Shown here in pieces: positions 5,493 through 7,601 of a DNA stretch of 7,601 nucleotides. Position 1 is the first letter of the stretch. Every line of letters starts with the position of its first letter. This DNA comes from CBDUQN01 sp965369375 (lineage in GTDB: Bacteria; Krumholzibacteriota; Krumholzibacteriia; Krumholzibacteriales; Krumholzibacteriaceae): assembly GCA_965369375.1 (NCBI GenBank), contig CBDUQN010000120.1:1-7601 (forward strand), written 5' to 3'. The notes below the pieces were generated by a model. That model was not told where the DNA came from. It saw only the letters and a program-made list of their open reading frames with translations, and ran no database searches. The position numbers and the translations under genes were made by a program.

Positions 5493-6776
5493 TCAGCCGT
5501 CTTCCCTGACGATAGTGCTGCTTCGCTCGGGACCGGTCGATACGAACGTCGCACGGACCCCCAGACGTTCCTCCAGCGTTCTCACATATATCTTCGCGTT
5601 CTCGGGCAGATCCTCGAAATCTCCCTCGCCCAACTCCTGGTCGGGCCATCCCGGCATCTCCTCGTAGACAGGCCTGCAACGGTTGAGCAGGAGGACGTTC
5701 TGCGGGAAATAATCGATCCTCTCCTCATCGAGCTCGTAGGCAACGCATATCCTGATCGTATCCATTCCCGAAAGGACGTCGAGTTTAGTCAGCGCGATCT
5801 CCTCGAGACCGTTGAGGTTGACAGCATACCTCGCCGCGACCAGGTCGAACCAGCCGCAGCGTCTCGGCCTTCCGGTCGTGGTCCCGAATTCCCGTCCCTT
5901 GTCGCGAAGTAAATCGCCCGTCTCGTCCTCGAGTTCGGTCGGGAAGGGGCCGTTGCCGACCCTGGTAGCATACGCCTTGAATATCCCTATCGTCCTGCCG
6001 ATGTCCTTCGGAGCGAGGCCGCTTCCGGTGATCGCCCCTCCTACCGAGCAGTTGCTCGATGTCACGTACGGATAGGTCCCGTGATCGATGTCGAGAAGCG
6101 TGCCCTGCGCGCCCTCAAGCATTATGCGCTTTCCTTCACCCTTCCACTTTGTCACCAGCTCCTGGGAATCTACTATCATCGGGGCAATCAGGTCCTGGAT
6201 GTTCACGAAATCGACCGCTATCTTCTTCGCGGAAAGGGGCGGAGCTCCGAAGAGCTCGACGTACTTGTTCCCCCAGTCCGTGGCCCTCGTGACGAGCTCA
6301 TGCAGTTCTTCTTTCGACAGGAGGAAGTCTCCCATCCTCATCCCGCGCCTGCTGTGCTTGGACGAATAGGCGGGCCCGATCCCCTTGCCCGTGCTTCCGA
6401 TGTAATCCGTCTTCAGTTCGCCTTCCATCAGGCTGTCGATAAACTTGTGATGGGGCATGACGACCTGGGCGGAGGAGCTTATGAACAGTCTCCCCGCGAC
6501 ATCGATGCTCCTCTCGAGCAGCTCGCCGAGTTCGTCCCTGAAGGCGAACGGATCGATGACCATCCCGTTTCCCATGACTGCTGTCACATCTGGATAGAGT
6601 ATTCCCGAGGGTATCTGGTGGAACTTGAATGTCCCGTCATCGTTGACCACGGTATGACCGGCGTTCGCTCCGCCCTGGAAGCGGATCACGACATCGTGGC
6701 GGGACATCAGAAAGTCGACGACCTTGGCCTTGCCCTCGTCTCCCCACTGGCCACCCAGTATCACTGTAGCGGGCAT
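5493..6776 (-). CDS. purA: Adenylosuccinate synthetase
   Basis: PurA joins IMP and aspartate, with GTP hydrolysis, to make adenylosuccinate, the first committed step from IMP to AMP, in the cytoplasm. The 427 residues match the usual 425-435. Visible signatures are the N-terminal GGQWGDEGKAK loop with catalytic D13, the GGANAGHTVV loop with catalytic H41, SNCSVGGAITGSGLAP in the middle, and the IMP/aspartate loop GTTTGRPRRCGWFD at 298-311. The guanine-recognition TKLD is at 330-333, and the C-terminus has VSTGPERSSTI. The loop has Ala where most PurA have Gly (GDEGKG), a conservative change that should not abolish activity. AGGAGA lies 7 nt before the ATG. The terminator at 6872-6893 separates it from the upstream gene, so it has its own promoter and forms a single-gene unit. 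Confidence 0.98.
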   Translation of the reverse strand: MPATVILGGQWGDEGKAKVVDFLMSRHDVVIRFQGGANAGHTVVNDDGTFKFHQIPSGILYPDVTAVMGNGMVIDPFAFRDELGELLERSIDVAGRLFISSSAQVVMPHHKFIDSLMEGELKTDYIGSTGKGIGPAYSSKHSRRGMRMGDFLLSKEELHELVTRATDWGNKYVELFGAPPLSAKKIAVDFVNIQDLIAPMIVDSQELVTKWKGEGKRIMLEGAQGTLLDIDHGTYPYVTSSNCSVGGAITGSGLAPKDIGRTIGIFKAYATRVGNGPFPTELEDETGDLLRDKGREFGTTTGRPRRCGWFDLVAARYAVNLNGLEEIALTKLDVLSGMDTIRICVAYELDEERIDYFPQNVLLLNRCRPVYEEMPGWPDQELGEGDFEDLPENAKIYVRTLEERLGVRATFVSTGPERSSTIVREDG

Positions 6777-6817
6777 TATATTTCTCCTGTCTTTTCAGTC
6801 CTGTGGCATTGCAATGA

Positions 6818-6846
6818 AGTTTAGGTAATGGAAAGGCCGTCTGCAA
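6818..6846 (-). promoter_or_regulatory. Weak candidate promoter for purA
   Basis: TTGCAG (6846-6841), 17 bp, TAAACT (6823-6818) on the minus strand, with 3 and 4 consensus matches. It lies between the upstream terminator and the purA ATG, where a promoter must be, and would give a leader of about 35 nt. No PUR-box-type operator is evident. Confidence 0.25.
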
Positions 6847-6871
6847 CCGATTTATCACTCTTTCAGGTCAT

Positions 6872-6893
6872 AAAAAAACCGCCATGAGGCGGT
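6872..6893 (-). terminator. Rho-independent terminator of the cytochrome-like gene
   Basis: On the minus strand ACCGCC (6893-6888) and GGCGGT (6883-6878) form a G/C-rich 6-bp stem with a TCAT loop, followed by a run of seven T (including the last stem base region, 6878-6872). It lies 24 nt after the TAA at 6919-6917 and isolates purA from that transcript. Confidence 0.9.
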
Positions 6894-6916
6894 CCCGCTA
6901 ATTCTCCTGCGAATGA

Positions 6917-7345
6917 TTACATCATACTGCTGCGGCGCTGATCTGTGAAGAGTTTCTTGATGATACCCCAGGACTCCTCATTGACGGAGCTGGGCTTGTC
7001 GAGCGGATTGCCGGGATTGCTTCGTTCCATGGAGATTTCCGGGATGCCGTCGCCGTCGTCGTCACCGATCTCGACCCCGTTCGCGAATCCGTCCTGATCC
7101 GAGTCCTTCATGGCCAGGGCACTGTCCCACTTGTCGCCGTTGGCGTGGAAGTCAACACCGAAAGCATTGAGAGGCGCGTTCCCGATCATCAATTCGGACG
7201 AAGAATGACACAAAGCGCACTGATAGCGTTCAAATAGGGGGAGTTTCGACATTAAGGTCTCAGTGCTCAGCAACGCACCCGAGGCAAATGCTGCGATGCA
7301 CACTATAAGCACTACGAGACCGCGGCGCTTTATCTTAGGACTCAA
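6917..7345 (-). CDS. Exported CXXCH (monohaem cytochrome c-like) protein with thrombospondin type 3-like calcium loops
   Basis: The 142-residue protein has a basic N-terminus (PKIKRRG) and a hydrophobic helix at 10-27, predicting export or a membrane anchor. C43-A-L-C46-H47 is a canonical covalent haem-attachment motif. It is followed by NAFGVDF and a WDSALAMKDSDQDG stretch typical of small cytochrome-like proteins with thrombospondin type 3 repeats. Asp-rich loops at 81-92 (DSDQDGFANGVE) and 95-100 (DDDGDG) fit calcium binding. An electron-transfer role outside the cytoplasm is likely but the partner is unknown; H67 and nearby Met residues are possible sixth ligands. TTG at 7345 is preferred: AAGGAGG lies 5 nt upstream, whereas the in-frame GTG at 7351 overlaps that sequence. 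It is a one-gene unit with a clear promoter and terminator. Confidence 0.8.
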   Translation of the reverse strand: MSPKIKRRGLVVLIVCIAAFASGALLSTETLMSKLPLFERYQCALCHSSSELMIGNAPLNAFGVDFHANGDKWDSALAMKDSDQDGFANGVEIGDDDGDGIPEISMERSNPGNPLDKPSSVNEESWGIIKKLFTDQRRSSMM

Positions 7346-7367
7346 CCGCACCTCCTTTACTAAAGAA

Positions 7368-7396
7368 ATTATAGCATTGACTTGCGTTTATGTCAA
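7368..7396 (-). promoter_or_regulatory. Near-perfect sigma-70 promoter of the cytochrome-like gene
   Basis: On the minus strand TTGACA (7396-7391), a 17-bp spacer and TATAAT (7373-7368), with an extended -10 TG one base upstream of the -10: all twelve hexamer bases match. Start of transcription near 7361 leaves a leader of about 15 nt, containing the ribosome binding site. The -35 encodes the last two codons of the upstream gene and its stop follows directly. TTGAC/GTCAA arms (7377-7381, 7392-7396) make a 20-bp imperfect palindrome across the spacer, a possible operator. Confidence 0.92.
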
Positions 7397-7601
7397 GGGG
7401 GAGTCGAAGAGCGGCAGCAGATTTCTGACCGGTCCGAGAAGGGCCGACGCTTTCTCGAGGTCCCCGCCATCAAACGTGTCTGCAAGTCCCCTGACGAGCC
7501 TCTCGAGGACTTGCCCGCTGTATATCCCGGGAAAACCGGTCCTGACTATCCTGCCGGCCATCTCGTCCTGGCCTCCAGCGATGATGATGCCGTGCCTCTC
7601 T
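7388..7601 (-). CDS. C-terminal 70 residues of an unrecognised protein, cut by the right edge
   Basis: A minus-strand frame open from the right edge ends at TAA 7390-7388. It contains no early start, so it is the 3' end of a gene entering from outside. The tail begins ERHGIIIAGGQDEMAGRIV and continues with RTGFPGIYSGQVLERLVRGL, then an amphipathic helix-like stretch (GGDLEKASALLGPVRNLLPLF). G/C-rich third positions and lack of stops support coding. The alternation of short strand-like and helix-like segments suggests a soluble alpha/beta domain, but I do not recognise the family. The stop codon overlaps the promoter of the next gene. Confidence 0.7.
   Translation of the reverse strand, partial: ERHGIIIAGGQDEMAGRIVRTGFPGIYSGQVLERLVRGLADTFDGGDLEKASALLGPVRNLLPLFDSPLT

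Noticed and set aside
6081..6824. 247-residue plus-strand frame opposite purA
   Set aside because: Antisense shadow of purA, which has unmistakable catalytic motifs on the minus strand; G/C-rich third positions create long antisense frames.

Overview
The window is bacterial. Four things support this: a near-perfect sigma-70 promoter (7368-7396), strong Shine-Dalgarno sequences on three genes, a bacterial-type tRNA-Lys without encoded CCA, and a class c-type cytochrome protein with a signal anchor. Nothing fixes the phylum. An anti-sigma factor with a periplasmic TPR tail, a TPR-CHAT protein and a TSP3/CXXCH protein together suggest an uncultured Gram-negative lineage of the FCB or neighbouring groups, but that is inference.

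Left part (1-2428, mostly minus strand): the first residues of a membrane or exported protein run off the left edge, preceded by a possible 15-codon ORF with a strong ribosome binding site. Next come a membrane-anchored zinc-finger anti-sigma factor with a C-terminal TPR domain (257-1198) and an unusually long sigma-70/ECF-like sigma factor (1330-2187). A 241-bp divergent intergenic region rich in inverted repeats separates the sigma gene from the plus-strand gene.

Centre (2429-5281, plus strand): a 950-residue protein with an N-terminal export or anchor signal, a long TPR region and a C-terminal CHAT peptidase domain whose His-Cys pair (H806, C856) is present. Sigma factor, anti-sigma factor and CHAT peptidase look like one signalling module. 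The attractive hypothesis is that the CHAT enzyme cleaves the anti-sigma factor and frees the sigma factor. It has a precedent in the Craspase pathway (TPR-CHAT protease, cleaved sigma-inhibitor, RpoE-like sigma) but there is no CRISPR array here. None of the three genes has a normally spaced ribosome binding site, unlike their neighbours.

Right part (5333-7601, all minus strand): tRNA-Lys(TTT) with its own promoter and a leader hairpin, the housekeeping gene purA, a clear rho-independent terminator, a small exported monohaem-cytochrome-like protein with calcium-binding-type Asp loops, its consensus promoter embedded in the stop codon of the next gene, and the C-terminal 70 residues of an unrecognised protein cut by the right edge. 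purA is visibly more G/C-rich at third codon positions than the CHAT/sigma genes, so the signalling module may be an accessory block abutting a core segment at the tRNA.
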